From positions 124,001 to 188,000 of the forward strand of contig NZ_CP097322.1 of assembly GCF_023515955.1 (NCBI RefSeq): a stretch of DNA of 64,000 nt. Direction: 5' to 3'. The stretch is from Streptomyces sp. RerS4 (lineage in GTDB: Bacteria > Actinomycetota > Actinomycetes > Streptomycetales > Streptomycetaceae). Positions 18,301-27,737 of the stretch are shown here, piece by piece (within the stretch, counting starts at the first letter, position 1; every line of letters begins with the position of its first letter). Under the pieces are notes generated by a model. It searched no databases and had not been told where the DNA came from. It was given only the letters and a program-made list of their open reading frames with translations. A program made the position numbers and the translations under genes.

Positions 18301-18313
18301 CTAGATGATCTAG
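18301..18313. promoter_or_regulatory. Palindromic operator-like site CTAGATGATCTAG
   Basis: CTAGAT and ATCTAG flank a single central G, an exact inverted repeat about 95 bp upstream of the 18206 start and near a second TAGGTCTAGA-like site (~18365). Placement between divergent small genes suggests a regulator-binding site; the regulator is unknown. Confidence 0.5.
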
Positions 18314-18412
18314 GTATGTGGAGGTATGTCCGGGTGATCGGACGGCGCGGCATGGGGGTCTGCCTAGGTCTAGAAATCGAACATATGAGCACTCCGTCCC
18401 CAGGAGCGCACC

Positions 18413-18604
18413 ATGACCTCCCCCACTCCCCCCGCCGAGCAGCCGCAGGGCGGCCGACGACCGATCGTCACGTGGGCGCCGAGCCAGACCGGCCCGTGCG
18501 CGAAGTGCCACCTTCTCTGCACTTCACCACATAGTGCGCGGCGATGCGGAGACCTCACGGGCGGCGGTTGTGGCCGCCGCCAATGGCTGGGCCAGTCTGG
18601 GTAA
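18413..18604 (+). CDS. Small Cys/Gly-rich ORF
   Basis: The ATG has an AGGAG site seven bases upstream and the product begins MTSPTPPAEQPQGGRRPIVT. A GPCAKCHLLC segment could bind metal, but the C-terminal half has atypical composition. The gene may be truncated by a rearrangement near 18515. No family recognised. Confidence 0.35.
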   Translation: MTSPTPPAEQPQGGRRPIVTWAPSQTGPCAKCHLLCTSPHSARRCGDLTGGGCGRRQWLGQSG

Positions 18605-18899
18605 GGGCTCGGCTGTCACTTGTAATCAGCGTCGACGCTGCCCTTCCTCGCCTCACAAACCCAGAGATGAAACGGACAACACACAAACGCCAGGGCTCGG
18701 GTGCGCTGAATGCATGATCTGACCGGGGCTACCGGTGTAGCGATCAGGTGAGGGAGGCGTTCGCCGCGTATCAAGCCACACCCTTGCGCCGTTGTCCGTT
18801 CTGCATTCCCGAACAAAATCCGCGCTGCCGATTCGTTCACGCATCCAGCGGCAATACGGCGGCATTCCACAGGACCGGAGAACACCATGCGTACGCCCC

Positions 18900-19526
18900 A
18901 TGATGGTGAGGAGGGAGGACGTACGCCGCTTGAACCCTTGGTTGGGCATCGTGCTGCCGTTGGCCATGGGAATCACCCCGGCACACGCGCAGGGGGCGCA
19001 GCTGGAGATCGACAAGACCGCGACGGGGGGCTTCGTCCGGGGCGGGACCGGTCAGTACACCATCACCGTCACCAACACCGGCACGGAGCAGTGGACCGCC
19101 CCTGCCGGCGTCAGCGACATCCTGCCCCCGGCGGGGCTCACGCCCGTAAACGTCACTACCTCTGACCCCGCCCAGTTCGATTGCGCCTTGGTCGACAATG
19201 GATTCACGTGTGACAGTCAGGGCCCCATCCCGGCTGGTGCAACGTACACCTTCACCTTCAACGTCGCTGTCGCCGCAGATGCCCCATGCTTTGTCACCAA
19301 CGAGGCGCTGATCACCAGCGGCGCAGCACAGGTCGACTCGGAACAGGTCACCACTTCCATCCCCGGAGGAACCTGCAACGGAGGCAACGGAGGAGGCGGT
19401 TCGATCCTCCCCATCAACCTCAACGGCATCTTCACCATGTTCAACAACATCAGCACCAACAACAACATCAACAGCCCCGGTGGCACCAACGCCACCAACC
19501 AGAACTTCACGAACACGACCCACTGA
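18900..19526 (+). CDS. Secreted DUF11-like surface protein with Asn-rich tail
   Basis: The N-terminus gives a basic stretch followed by LNPWLGIVLPLAMGITPAHA, a signal peptide with an AxA cleavage site. Residues ~40-145 form one immunoglobulin-like repeat of the DUF11/conserved-repeat type (TGQYTITVTNTGTEQWTAP, FTFNVAVAADAPCFVTNEA). The tail is Gly then Asn/Thr-rich (NNISTNNNINSPGGTNATNQ). Such domains occur in exported, wall-associated actinobacterial proteins. Start codon choice is uncertain (ATG 18900 or 18903, GTG 18906). A perfect terminator hairpin lies 15 bp after the stop. No sortase signal is visible. Confidence 0.72.
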   Translation: MMVRREDVRRLNPWLGIVLPLAMGITPAHAQGAQLEIDKTATGGFVRGGTGQYTITVTNTGTEQWTAPAGVSDILPPAGLTPVNVTTSDPAQFDCALVDNGFTCDSQGPIPAGATYTFTFNVAVAADAPCFVTNEALITSGAAQVDSEQVTTSIPGGTCNGGNGGGGSILPINLNGIFTMFNNISTNNNINSPGGTNATNQNFTNTTH

Positions 19527-19540
19527 AAACCAACACCGTG

Positions 19541-19568
19541 GTCAGGGCCCCCGATGCGGGGCCCTGAC
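19541..19568 (+). terminator. Perfect 11-bp stem terminator
   Basis: GTCAGGGCCCC pairs with GGGGCCCTGAC around CGATGC, directly after the DUF11-like gene. Confidence 0.88.
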
Positions 19569-19814
19569 GCGAGGCCGATCCCAACACTCTGGCCGACCCC
19601 ACATCACCCGGTCGCGCAGGACGACGGGGCGAGGCAGTGCGGTCGGTTCCGTAGTCGCTCCGACGATCTCCGACTCGTGGCGTACTGCAGGGTTGAGACC
19701 ACGAGCCCTGACAGAACCATCGTTGGCCGAGCACGCCGTCGAGGGCGCTCAGCGGCCCCGCATCCACAGTGACCCACTCCCACAACGAGTCCGGCCCTCA
19801 GCGGTGCGGCGCGC

Positions 19815-20879
19815 TTGGGTGACGCACCGGAACGGGATACCCCTGTGCCCCAAGGAACAACAGCCGTGACCCGCGCAGCATCGAGGTTCACGCACAGGAG
19901 GTCATCAATACGGTCACGACCCCCAAGGGCCGGTCAGACGACCACCGAGCCCGCGGTCACCCGTCGAGGGCCTTCGGGACCGGGCAACCGCACACGGGCG
20001 CTGGTGGTGGCGACAGCCGTCGGGGCGCTGATCGCCGGGCCGGCCGAAACGGGGGGCGCCATCCGCCACCATTCTGCCGCCCACACCGCCTCCATCCCGG
20101 CCGCACATGGCCGCATGCCGGTCCATGGATGGGCGATGGCAACCGCGCCAGGCAATGCCGCCGCTGCCCTTCGGGTCGAGTTACTGCGGGCGGTTGTGCG
20201 AGAGACCTTTCCCCACGATCCCCGAGCGTTTACCCAAGGTCTGGAGTTCCGTGGCGCCACTCTCTACGAGAGCACGGGGCTGGTCGGCCAGTCCTCCCTG
20301 CGCGCCGGCCCGCCAGGCAAGCCGCCCACTCGATCCGTCGGACTGCCGGCGCCGTTGTTCGGCGAGGGCATCACGCTGTCCGGTGCCAGACTGTGGCAGC
20401 TCACCTGGCGTAACGGCATCGCGATCGAGCGCGACCCCACCACACTCGCGGAACGTCGGAGAGTCAGCTACCGGGGCGAAGGCTGGGGCCTGTGCCACCA
20501 GCACGACGCCGGGCGTGAACGGCTGGTGATGAGCGACGGCACCGACCGACTCACCTTCCGCGACCCCGACACCTTCACAGCGACGGGCGGCATCACAGTG
20601 CAACACGACGGCGCGCCCGCTACAGGCCTCAACGAATTGGAATGCGCGCCCGACGGCTTCGTCTACGCCAACGTGTACCCCACGAACACGATCCTGCGCA
20701 TCGACCCGGACACCGGGACCGTCGTCGCAAACATCGACGCAGCCGGACTCCTGACCGCATCCGAACGCCGCACAGCCCGACAACTGAACGGCATCGCCGC
20801 CGTACCGGGAACCGACGGATTTCTGATCACCGGCAAACTCTGGCCCCACATGTTCCGAGTCACCTTCGTCCCCCGATGA
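19815..20879 (+). CDS. Glutaminyl-peptide cyclotransferase (plant/bacterial propeller type)
   Basis: The product carries the hallmarks of the Glu_cyclase_2 family (PF05096): FPHDPRAFTQGLEF, TLYESTGLVGQSSLR, FGEGITL, WQLTWRNG, YRGEGWGLC, LVMSDGTDRLTFRDP, LNELECAPDGFVYANVYPT and a C-terminal LNGIAAVPGTDGFLITGKLW. The enzyme converts N-terminal glutamine of peptides or proteins to pyroglutamate, usually on exported substrates. The first ~110 residues contain a basic region and a hydrophobic segment near ALVVATAVGALIAG, so it is probably exported or anchored. The exact start within that region is uncertain. Length 354 aa includes this extension over the ~250-aa core. Confidence 0.85.
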   Translation: MGDAPERDTPVPQGTTAVTRAASRFTHRRSSIRSRPPRAGQTTTEPAVTRRGPSGPGNRTRALVVATAVGALIAGPAETGGAIRHHSAAHTASIPAAHGRMPVHGWAMATAPGNAAAALRVELLRAVVRETFPHDPRAFTQGLEFRGATLYESTGLVGQSSLRAGPPGKPPTRSVGLPAPLFGEGITLSGARLWQLTWRNGIAIERDPTTLAERRRVSYRGEGWGLCHQHDAGRERLVMSDGTDRLTFRDPDTFTATGGITVQHDGAPATGLNELECAPDGFVYANVYPTNTILRIDPDTGTVVANIDAAGLLTASERRTARQLNGIAAVPGTDGFLITGKLWPHMFRVTFVPR

Positions 20880-21216
20880 TCCGTCCCAGCCCAGCCGCGT
20901 GCACGATCGCCAGAGTGGCTCCACATGGACATTGGGCTTTCGATGATGGAGCCGTGACTGGCACCGGGGCCCCGCTTCGATCTGGTTAAAGGTGCCCTCC
21001 TGGCCCCGATTCGCCCCGCTTGATGTGTTGGAGAAGGTGCAGTTAACAGGTCAGCCCTGTTGCCGCTACGGCGTCGGAGCGAACTCACTTTCTCTAGGGG
21101 TGGATCGGCTGTGGTGTGACGTGGGGTGAGGTGGGTTCGTTGAGCCACTGGGACTCGTTCTCGGGGGGTGTGGCTCTGCGGCGGGTTGTTGCACGTCTCG
21201 ATGCAGGAGTTGCTGA

Positions 21217-21340
21217 TGCGGGTTTCCCGTGGTGGTGCCGTCCGGGCAGAGGTGCTGGACGATCCTTGATGATGACCTGGAGGTCGTCCCCGTCGCCGAT
21301 GACTGGCTGCGGAACCTTCGGTTCGCGTGGGACCGGGCGG
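21217..21340 (+). pseudogene. Tn554-like integrase (TnpA-type) N-terminal fragment
   Basis: ATG 21217 opens MRVSRGGAVRAEVLDD, then a frameshift leads to WTILDDDLEVVPVADDWLRN and LRFAWDRAE. This is the style of the N-terminal segment preceding the SAM-like core-binding domain in Tn554-type recombinases. Homology ends at ~21340. Confidence 0.45.
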
Positions 21341-21545
21341 AGCGCCCAAGTCCGGCAACCGGACAGCCGCCCGCGGCCGGACGCGACCCCGCACGAACTG
21401 GCCCCGCGCCCGGAGCTGACCGCGCTGGCCTCCCACTGGCTGGAGAGCGCAGGCCGACGCTGCCCGAGCCGCGAACCGGGATCTGACCCGAGCCCTCAAC
21501 CGGCGTGGATGACCGCTCCAGGCCATCCGGAGAGCAGCTTCGGCA

Positions 21546-22805
21546 TCACGACCGTGACCTGGGCAGCACCGCCTGGCCGGCCGCGGCCGTGGTGAGCTTG
21601 CCGACGGCCATCAGGACGGTGCCGAGGCCGGCGCGGGTCTGGGGGGTGTGGCCGGTGGCGATGCGGTGGAACTGATGGTTGTGCGCGGCGAGCTGGACGT
21701 AGCCGTCGAGTGGCCGGTAGCCGGTGGGGCCCAGCGCCATGGGTAGGAGGGGTTCGGGTTCGCCGGTGAGGATGTGGGCGGGGTAGTCGGGGACGAACGC
21801 CATGGGGCGAGCGATGCCGACGAGGTCGATGGCGCCTTCGGTGACGAGGCGTTCCATGGTGGGACGGGTGCGTAGGCCGCCGGTGAGCATGAGGGGGACG
21901 TTGATGCGCTGGCGGACCTTGGTTGCGTAGTCGGCGAAGTAGGGGCCCTGGTGGCGAGTGTGGTGGACGCCTTCCATGGCGGGTTCGGCGTAGTTGCCGC
22001 CGGTGATCTCGAGCAGGTCGATGCCGGCGTCGGCGAGGGCGGCGGCGACGTCGAGGGACTCGGTCTCGCTGAGGCCGCCGTACTGGAAGTCCTTCGAGTT
22101 GAGCTTGACGGAGACGGGTACGGCGGGGCCGACGGCTTCGCGTACGGCGGTGACGGTCTCAAGGAGGGCGCGGCGGCGGCCTGCCGGGGTGCGGCCGTAG
22201 TGGTCGTCGCGGGTGTTGGCGAGTGGGGAGAGGAACTGGGAGAGCAGGAAGCCGTGTGCGGCGTGGATCTGGATGCCGTCGAAGCCTGCGGCGACGGCGA
22301 GTTCGGCGGTGCGGGCGAAGTCGCGGATGAGCGCCTGGATGCGCTGCGCGGTCAGTTCGCGCGGGGTGCGCAGGTTGTAGCCGGGGACGGGTTCGCGGGT
22401 GGCCGAGGGAGCCACGGGGCGGCGGGTGAAGGGGACGGTGGCGACTCGGCCGGGGTGGTTGATCTGCATCCAGACCGCTGTGCCTTTGGCGTGGGCGGCG
22501 TCGGCCCACCCGGTGAAGGCGGGCAGGGTGCGGGTGTTGTCGAGGATGGCGTTGCGGGGTTCGACGAGTCCGTCCCGGTTGATCATGACGTTGCCGGTGA
22601 TGAGCAGTCCGGCGCCGGAGCGGGCCCAGGTGGCGTAGAGGCGGCGCAGACCGACGGTGGGGATGCCTGCACGCGTGGCGAGCTGTTCGCTCATACCGGC
22701 TTTGGCGATGCGGTTGGCCAGCACCGCTCCGCAGGGAAGGGTCAGCGGTTCGGCGAGCACGGTGGTCGTAGAGCCGGTCATGTCGCCGGTCGTGGAGTCG
22801 GTCAT
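21546..22805 (-). CDS. NADH:flavin oxidoreductase (old yellow enzyme family)
   Basis: The 419-residue product has the OYE TIM-barrel signatures: NRIAKAGMSEQLAT near the N-terminus, WMQINHPGR, IQIHAAHGFLLSQFLSP with TRDDHYGRTPAGRRR (His pair that binds substrate), VSVKLNSKDF, and PLMLTGGLRTRPTME for the flavin phosphate. It reduces activated C=C bonds using NAD(P)H and FMN. It starts one base after the stop of the acetoacetate-decarboxylase-like gene and is the third gene of the SDR operon. The C-terminal ~45 residues (GLGTVLMAVGKLTTAAAG) look like a membrane-facing extension beyond the core. Confidence 0.92.
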   Translation of the reverse strand: MTDSTTGDMTGSTTTVLAEPLTLPCGAVLANRIAKAGMSEQLATRAGIPTVGLRRLYATWARSGAGLLITGNVMINRDGLVEPRNAILDNTRTLPAFTGWADAAHAKGTAVWMQINHPGRVATVPFTRRPVAPSATREPVPGYNLRTPRELTAQRIQALIRDFARTAELAVAAGFDGIQIHAAHGFLLSQFLSPLANTRDDHYGRTPAGRRRALLETVTAVREAVGPAVPVSVKLNSKDFQYGGLSETESLDVAAALADAGIDLLEITGGNYAEPAMEGVHHTRHQGPYFADYATKVRQRINVPLMLTGGLRTRPTMERLVTEGAIDLVGIARPMAFVPDYPAHILTGEPEPLLPMALGPTGYRPLDGYVQLAAHNHQFHRIATGHTPQTRAGLGTVLMAVGKLTTAAAGQAVLPRSRS

Positions 22806-22806
22806 G

Positions 22807-23583
22807 TCAGAGCACCCTCGGACGGAGTCGGGTCGCCGTGAACAGCGGCGAGAGCGGGCGGAGCGGGATCGGCGGGGAGCCGGCGGTCAGGTCGACGCGG
22901 TGGAGGCGGGCCTCAAGGACGCGTCCGAGGCCCATCTGGTCCAGCGGGTCGCGTTCGGAGCCGCCGACAGTGAGCTCGAAGCCGGTGACCTCGCGGACTT
23001 CGAGGGGGTGTTCGCCGGGCGTGAAGCCAACGATGCGGGGCAGGGCCGCCCCGAGGAGGCCCATGGCGTTGCGGTGCGGGCGGCCGAGAATCAGCGGCGG
23101 GTCGTCGATCTGCCGACCGAGGGTGCCGCCCATGGTGATCAGCGTGCTGCCCCGCCTGCGTGCCTCCGCATGGATGGTGTCGCGGTCGAGGTGCCAGTCG
23201 ATCTCGCCCAACTTCTTCGGATAGCCGAGCAGTTCACGGCCGAGGATGAGCGCGACGTCGTCGTCGAGGATCATCCAGGGGCAGTGGATGCCGGTGCGGC
23301 GGCCGACCTGGATGTGCACGAACACCCCGGCCTCGTGATGGATCGAGCCGTAGTTGCAGTCGGGGAAGAACGCGGTGAACACGTCCGCCCGTGCGGGCTC
23401 GGCGATCCGGATCCCGCACGGGAGCCAGGGCCGCATCCGTTCGGGGTCGACCTCGACGGTCGCGGTGAAGTAGTGCGCGTCGCGGTACAGGGTCCCGCGC
23501 GGGTTGCCCAGGGTGAGCAGACGCCGCAGGTCGGAGGCCAGGCCGCGGCCCTGGGTGCGGGTGGCGGGTTCCCAGTCGGTCAC
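22807..23583 (-). CDS. Acetoacetate decarboxylase family protein
   Basis: I start it at GTG 23583, whose GTGA overlaps the SDR stop and which has GGGAGG upstream. The 258-residue product contains the ADC-like motifs YFTATVEVDPERMRPWLP, VFVHIQVGRRTGIHCPWMIL and LILGRELLGYPKKLGEIDW. The latter holds the Schiff-base-type lysine region. Members decarboxylate beta-keto acids or act as related small-acid lyases. Its place between an SDR and an ene-reductase suggests handling of a keto/enone substrate. Confidence 0.85.
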   Translation of the reverse strand: MTDWEPATRTQGRGLASDLRRLLTLGNPRGTLYRDAHYFTATVEVDPERMRPWLPCGIRIAEPARADVFTAFFPDCNYGSIHHEAGVFVHIQVGRRTGIHCPWMILDDDVALILGRELLGYPKKLGEIDWHLDRDTIHAEARRRGSTLITMGGTLGRQIDDPPLILGRPHRNAMGLLGAALPRIVGFTPGEHPLEVREVTGFELTVGGSERDPLDQMGLGRVLEARLHRVDLTAGSPPIPLRPLSPLFTATRLRPRVL

Positions 23584-24380
23584 GTCAGCCTCCCGTACAC
23601 CGCCCGCACCAGCCGGCCAGTGACCCCGCGGGGGGTGTACTGCCCGCCGACCGTCTGCACCTTGGCGAAGGTCCCCGGTACGACGCGCCGTCTGCCCCGG
23701 GCCATGCCGGCGAGCGCCTCCCGCGCGGCCTGCTCGGCCGAGACCCACAGGGGGCCGGGGACCAGGCGGTCCACCGCCGGTACGTCGGCGACGCGGGTGA
23801 ACTCGGTGCGTACCGGGCCGGGGGCGAGGAGGGTGCAGCCGACTCCGGTGCCGGCGAGTTCGGCGTGCAGGGATTCGGCGAAGGTGTTCGCGAACGCCTT
23901 CGAGGCGGCGTAGGTGGTGTTGTTCGGGCCGGGCTGGTTACCCGCGGTGGATCCGGTGATCAGGATCGCGCCCACCCTGCGCTCCAGCATTCCCGGCAGC
24001 ACGGCCAGGGTCAGCTCGTGCACGGCCACCACGTCCAGCTCGACCTGGAGCCGCTCCCGTTCCGGCGCGAGGGCGGACAGCGGGCCGTACGTGGCGAAGC
24101 CTGCGTTATTGCACAGCACCGCGATCTCCCGGGACGCGAGCTCTACGACCAGCTCCGCCCGTTCCGCCCGGTCACCGAGGTCGCAGGCCCGTACCTCCGC
24201 CTGGACGCGGTGCCGCTCGGTCAGCTGCTCGGCGAGCGCCTCGAGCCGGTCCTTCCGCCTCGCCACCAGGATCAGGGAGTGGCCGCGGGCGGCCAGGTCC
24301 TCGGCGAGTGCGGCGCCGATGCCGGACGACGCGCCCGTGACCACGGCCCGGCTGCGTGGTGTGGGGGTGGGCAGGCTCAT
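23580..24380 (-). CDS. Short-chain dehydrogenase/reductase
   Basis: ATG 24380 (AAAGG upstream) gives a ~266-residue classical SDR. It has the TGASSGIG cofactor loop near residue 15, LCNNAGFATYG, the catalytic-type serine in ITGSTAG, and the YAASK motif with catalytic Tyr and Lys, followed by APGPVRTEF. It should oxidise or reduce an alcohol/keto group with NAD(P). First gene of an operon with the decarboxylase-like and OYE genes, transcribed divergently from the TetR gene. The ~95-bp gap to the regulator contains palindromic repeats, so TetR control is likely. Confidence 0.92.
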   Translation of the reverse strand: MSLPTPTPRSRAVVTGASSGIGAALAEDLAARGHSLILVARRKDRLEALAEQLTERHRVQAEVRACDLGDRAERAELVVELASREIAVLCNNAGFATYGPLSALAPERERLQVELDVVAVHELTLAVLPGMLERRVGAILITGSTAGNQPGPNNTTYAASKAFANTFAESLHAELAGTGVGCTLLAPGPVRTEFTRVADVPAVDRLVPGPLWVSAEQAAREALAGMARGRRRVVPGTFAKVQTVGGQYTPRGVTGRLVRAVYGRLT

Positions 24381-24420
24381 GCGGACGCCTTTCATCGCGG
24401 TGACGCCAAGGGGACACGCG

Positions 24421-24456
24421 AAAGCTACACGACTGTAGCTACATATGCGTAGCTTT
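24421..24456. promoter_or_regulatory. TetR operator repeats in divergent promoter
   Basis: AGCTACA (24423) and TGTAGCT (24434) form a perfect 7-bp inverted repeat around CGAC. A further GTAGCTTT (24449-24456) mirrors AAAGCTAC (24421-24428). The arms sit between the two divergent starts, where RNA polymerase would bind. Confidence 0.85.
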
Positions 24457-24475
24457 CTGGTCGTAGGATGAGCCC

Positions 24476-25144
24476 ATGGCTTCCCCCGGCACCTCCGCCA
24501 AGCGCCCGTACGCTCCCCGCATGTCCCCGGCCCAGCGGCGCGAGCAGCTGCTGGACACCGCACTGCGGATCATCAACACGGAAGGCGTGGCCGGGGTCTC
24601 CGTCGACGCGGTGGCCAAAGCGGCTGGTGTGACCAGGCCGGTCGTCTACGGCCAGTTCACCGACACGAGCCACATCCTGCGCGACCTGCTGGCCCGGGAA
24701 GGCGAACGCGCCCTCGCCCAGATCACCGACACCCTGCCCGCCGACCTCGCCGACGCCGACCCCCTCGACACCTTCACCCACGTCGCCGAGAGCTTCTTCA
24801 CCGCCGTGACCACCCACCCCGACCGGTGGCGCGCCATCCTCCTGCCCGTCGACGCCACACCACCGCCCGTACGCAGCTACCGGCAACAGGCCGAGACCGC
24901 CATCCGCGCCCAGTTCGCCGAGATCACCCGCCACTTCCTCGCTGGCCGCCCAGGCGCCGAGACGGTCGACGTCGACCTCCTCGCCCATCTCCTGCTCACC
25001 GCCATGGAGGAAGGCGGCCGGCTTGCCCTGGCCGCCCCCGACACCTACCCGCCCGAGCGCCTCACCGCCATGGCCCGGTTCATGGTCGAAACCTTCTTCG
25101 CCCGCTACACGGCCACCGCCAAGCGTGATGGCCGCCGCGTTTGA
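24476..25144 (+). CDS. TetR/AcrR-family transcriptional regulator
   Basis: The 222-residue product has the TetR helix-turn-helix at about residues 19-65 (REQLLDTALRIINTEGVAGV, VDAVAKAAGVTRPVVYGQF). A typical all-helical ligand domain follows, with no other module. It is divergent from the SDR operon and adjacent to an inverted-repeat operator, so it is very likely its repressor. The effector is presumably a small hydrophobic substrate of the operon enzymes. The start ATG gives the usual short Arg/Pro-rich lead before helix 1. Confidence 0.93.
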   Translation: MASPGTSAKRPYAPRMSPAQRREQLLDTALRIINTEGVAGVSVDAVAKAAGVTRPVVYGQFTDTSHILRDLLAREGERALAQITDTLPADLADADPLDTFTHVAESFFTAVTTHPDRWRAILLPVDATPPPVRSYRQQAETAIRAQFAEITRHFLAGRPGAETVDVDLLAHLLLTAMEEGGRLALAAPDTYPPERLTAMARFMVETFFARYTATAKRDGRRV

Positions 25145-25364
25145 GCGGTACACCGATCCCAAGACCCAGTGATGGCGCCACACGTGTGCACTCGATTCGG
25201 CAGGCGGCGCGGGCACTGAGCTGCATCGAGTCGCTCAACCACGCCTCGCGCCACAGGACCTACCCCAGAGAACCCGCTCTGCGTCCCGTGCCGTAGCGCC
25301 CTCCAGCAGGCCCAGCAGAAGCCACACTCCGGAGCCTGACCGCCCAGGCTCACGCGGTCCGGTC

Positions 25365-25655
25365 TCATTCCTGGACGCGTACGACGACTGCGACCACCGC
25401 GTGCCGCGTCGTCCCGGCCGCGACCTCCACCACCAGGCCATCGTCCGCACGCTGGTACGGCTCGCCGTCCGGCGTGCGGGATTCGGCGGCTGGGCCGGCT
25501 GCCCGGAGGAAGAGGGCGACCTGAGCGGCCAGCGGCGCAGTCAGCTGCTGGGAGCGGGCCACCCGGCCATCGGGCAGCCGGACAACGAGGTGGCGAGGGC
25601 GCGCCACCGTCCCGGTGAAACCCGCAATGGGGCGCCCGGCCTCCGGAGTTGGCAT
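25365..25655 (-). CDS. Small hypothetical protein
   Basis: A good ribosome site (GGGGGAG, seven bases before ATG 25655) precedes a 96-residue product starting MPTPEAGRPIAGFTGTVARP. It has RHLVVRLPDGRVARSQQLTA and a Val-rich C-terminus (GTTRHAVVAVVVRVQE). No family recognised; it resembles a compact beta-rich domain. It lies alone between the TetR gene and IS110. Confidence 0.5.
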   Translation of the reverse strand: MPTPEAGRPIAGFTGTVARPRHLVVRLPDGRVARSQQLTAPLAAQVALFLRAAGPAAESRTPDGEPYQRADDGLVVEVAAGTTRHAVVAVVVRVQE

Positions 25656-25838
25656 GACTTTCTCCCCCTGTCGAACGCATGGCCTGGGGGGATGGTGTCA
25701 CCGGCTCCGGAGGCATCGACAGACCGCTGAATAGGGGCATGACCACCGGCCTTTCCGCAGGTCGGGAGGCTCTTCGTAATGTGGATGTGGCGATCGGTGC
25801 CGTGGGACGGCCGGGCAGGAACGACCGGAGGACGAGCG

Positions 25839-27003
25839 TGATCGACGTCAGCGACATCGGTGTCTTCCTCGGCCTGGACGTCGGCAAGGGCGAACACCAC
25901 GCCACCGCCGTCACCCCGGCCGGGAAGAAGGCCTTCGACAAACGGCTGCCCAACAGCGAGCCCAAGCTCCGCGAGGTCTTCGGAAATTGCAGGCCAAGCA
26001 CGGGAACGTCTTGGTCGTGGTCGATCAACCGGCATCCATCGGCGCCCTGCCACTGGCGGTCGCCCGCGACATGGCATGCCCGGTCGCCTACCTGCCCGGA
26101 CTGACGATGCGACGGATCGCCGACCTCTATCCCGGCGAGGCCAAGACCGACGCCCGCGATGCCTTCGTCATCGCAGACGCCGCCCGCGTCATGCCGCACA
26201 CACTCCGCTCGGTCGACCTCGAAGACGAGACCATCGCGGAGCTGGAGATGATCGTGGGCTTCGACGACGACCTCGCCGGCGAAGCCACCCGCATCAGCAA
26301 CCGGCTTCGGGGCCTGCTCACGCAGATCCATCCGTCGCTGGAACGGGTCCTGGGACCGCGAGTGCAGCATCCGGCCGTGCTCAAGCTCCTCGACCAGTTC
26401 GGCTCCCCGGCCCAGATCCGCAAGGCCGGACGCCGCCGGCTCGTGACCTTGATACGTCCGAAAGCACCACGGATGGCCGAGCGACTGGTCGAGGACATCT
26501 TCACCGCGCTGGACGAACAGACCGTCGTCGTTCCCGGCACGGACGCGGCCGCGCTGATCGTCCCCAGCCTGGCCGGCTCGCTCCAGGCAGTCCTTGACCA
26601 GCGGAAACTACTGGCCGCGAGGATCAAGGAACTGCTGGCGGCCCACCCTCTTTCGAAGGTCCTTACGTCCATGCCGGGGATCGGCGTCAGGACCGGAGCC
26701 CGCATCCTCATCGACGTCGGCGACGGATCCAGCTTCCCGTCCGCCGCCCACCTCGCCGCCTACGCAGGCCTCGCCCCGGCGACCCGCAGCTCGGGCTCCT
26801 CGATCCCCGGCGAACAACCCTCCCGACGCGGAAACAAGCAGCTCAAACGGGCCTTCTTCCTCTCCGCGTTCGCCGCGCCAGCCGACCCGACATCCCGGGC
26901 CTACTACGACAAGAAGATCAGCCAAGGCAAGCACCACACCCAAGCCCTCCTCTGCCTCGCCCGCCGCCGAGCCGACGTCCTCTCACCCCACCACCGGGGA
27001 TGA
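25839..27003 (+). pseudogene. IS110-family transposase, one frameshift and altered end
   Basis: GTG 25839 starts VIDVSDIGVFLGLDVGKGEH, with the first DEDD aspartate in GLDVGK. The frame shifts by one base near 25983 and continues VLVVVDQPASIGALPLAVAR, AKTDARDAFVIADAAR (second acidic pair), and the C-terminal transposase_20 domain (LSKVLTSMPGIGVRTGARIL, LAAYAGLAPATRSSGSS). The usual DVLFAMLRD-type ending is replaced by DVLSPHHRG. IS110 enzymes use DEDD chemistry with a bridge RNA; I could not define the element ends. Confidence 0.88.
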
Positions 27004-27306
27004 AGAAGAGCTTCATCCCCGGCGGTCGGGCCCACCCGCGACGCCGGGCGGCCGTCCGGTCAGCTCTGGAGCCACTTCCCGGGCCACGCACGTCAGTCCA
27101 GCCAGCGAAACACGTCCAGCTACTCAACTTGATTGGGTGATGTCGGGTGGCGTGCGCCATCGGTCACCTGCGCCGGTGACCGCCGCCCCATATGGGCTGG
27201 CCCTCGGTGTGCATACTGTGACCGGCAGAGGGCCGTCGTCCGACCGAACGGCGATGGGTGGGGCCGATAGGCCACGGGCCGGGCCGGACGATCAAGGAGA
27301 CCAGTG

Positions 27307-27720
27307 ATGGATGTCGAGGAATGCTGGCGCCGCTACGGGCTTCGCCCCGTCGACGCGGACCTCGACGAGATCCGTGTACTCCTCCGGGAGCACACGGCGC
27401 GTGAGCGACGCTCCCAGGGCGAGGGCGACACCGAGCTGATGAGGCTCTGCTGCTTCTATCTGTTCAACAGCGGCGACGTCGACGACGTGCTCCTGATGTG
27501 GAGTGCGAAGCAAGCCAGCTTCGACGCAGCGTGCTCGATCGACATCGAATTCCTGCTTGGGCACGGGCTCGACGCGACGAAGGCCCACCTCTCGGCCAAC
27601 CGTGCACCTGCTGCGGCAGCGGCTCTGGATCGACTGCGCGAGCTCGAGGCAGACGGTGAATTCGAGGGCTTCTCAGTGGAGGAGCGCTCCGCCTCCTACG
27701 ACCGGTACTACGGCGACTGA
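27307..27720 (+). CDS. Hypothetical protein carried inside the IS630 repeats
   Basis: AAGGAG seven bases before ATG 27307 supports the start. The ~137-residue product is acidic and helical (MDVEECWRRYGLRPVDADLD, TELMRLCCFYLFNSGDVDDV, IEFLLGHGLDATKAHL) and ends YDRYYGD. The pattern is familiar from hypothetical Streptomyces proteins, but I know no function. It lies between the left terminal repeat and the convergent transposase, whose stop is 17 bp away. It is therefore physically part of the element as bounded by the repeats. Confidence 0.75.
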   Translation: MDVEECWRRYGLRPVDADLDEIRVLLREHTARERRSQGEGDTELMRLCCFYLFNSGDVDDVLLMWSAKQASFDAACSIDIEFLLGHGLDATKAHLSANRAPAAAAALDRLRELEADGEFEGFSVEERSASYDRYYGD

Positions 27721-27737
27721 CGAATCTGCAGCGCCGG

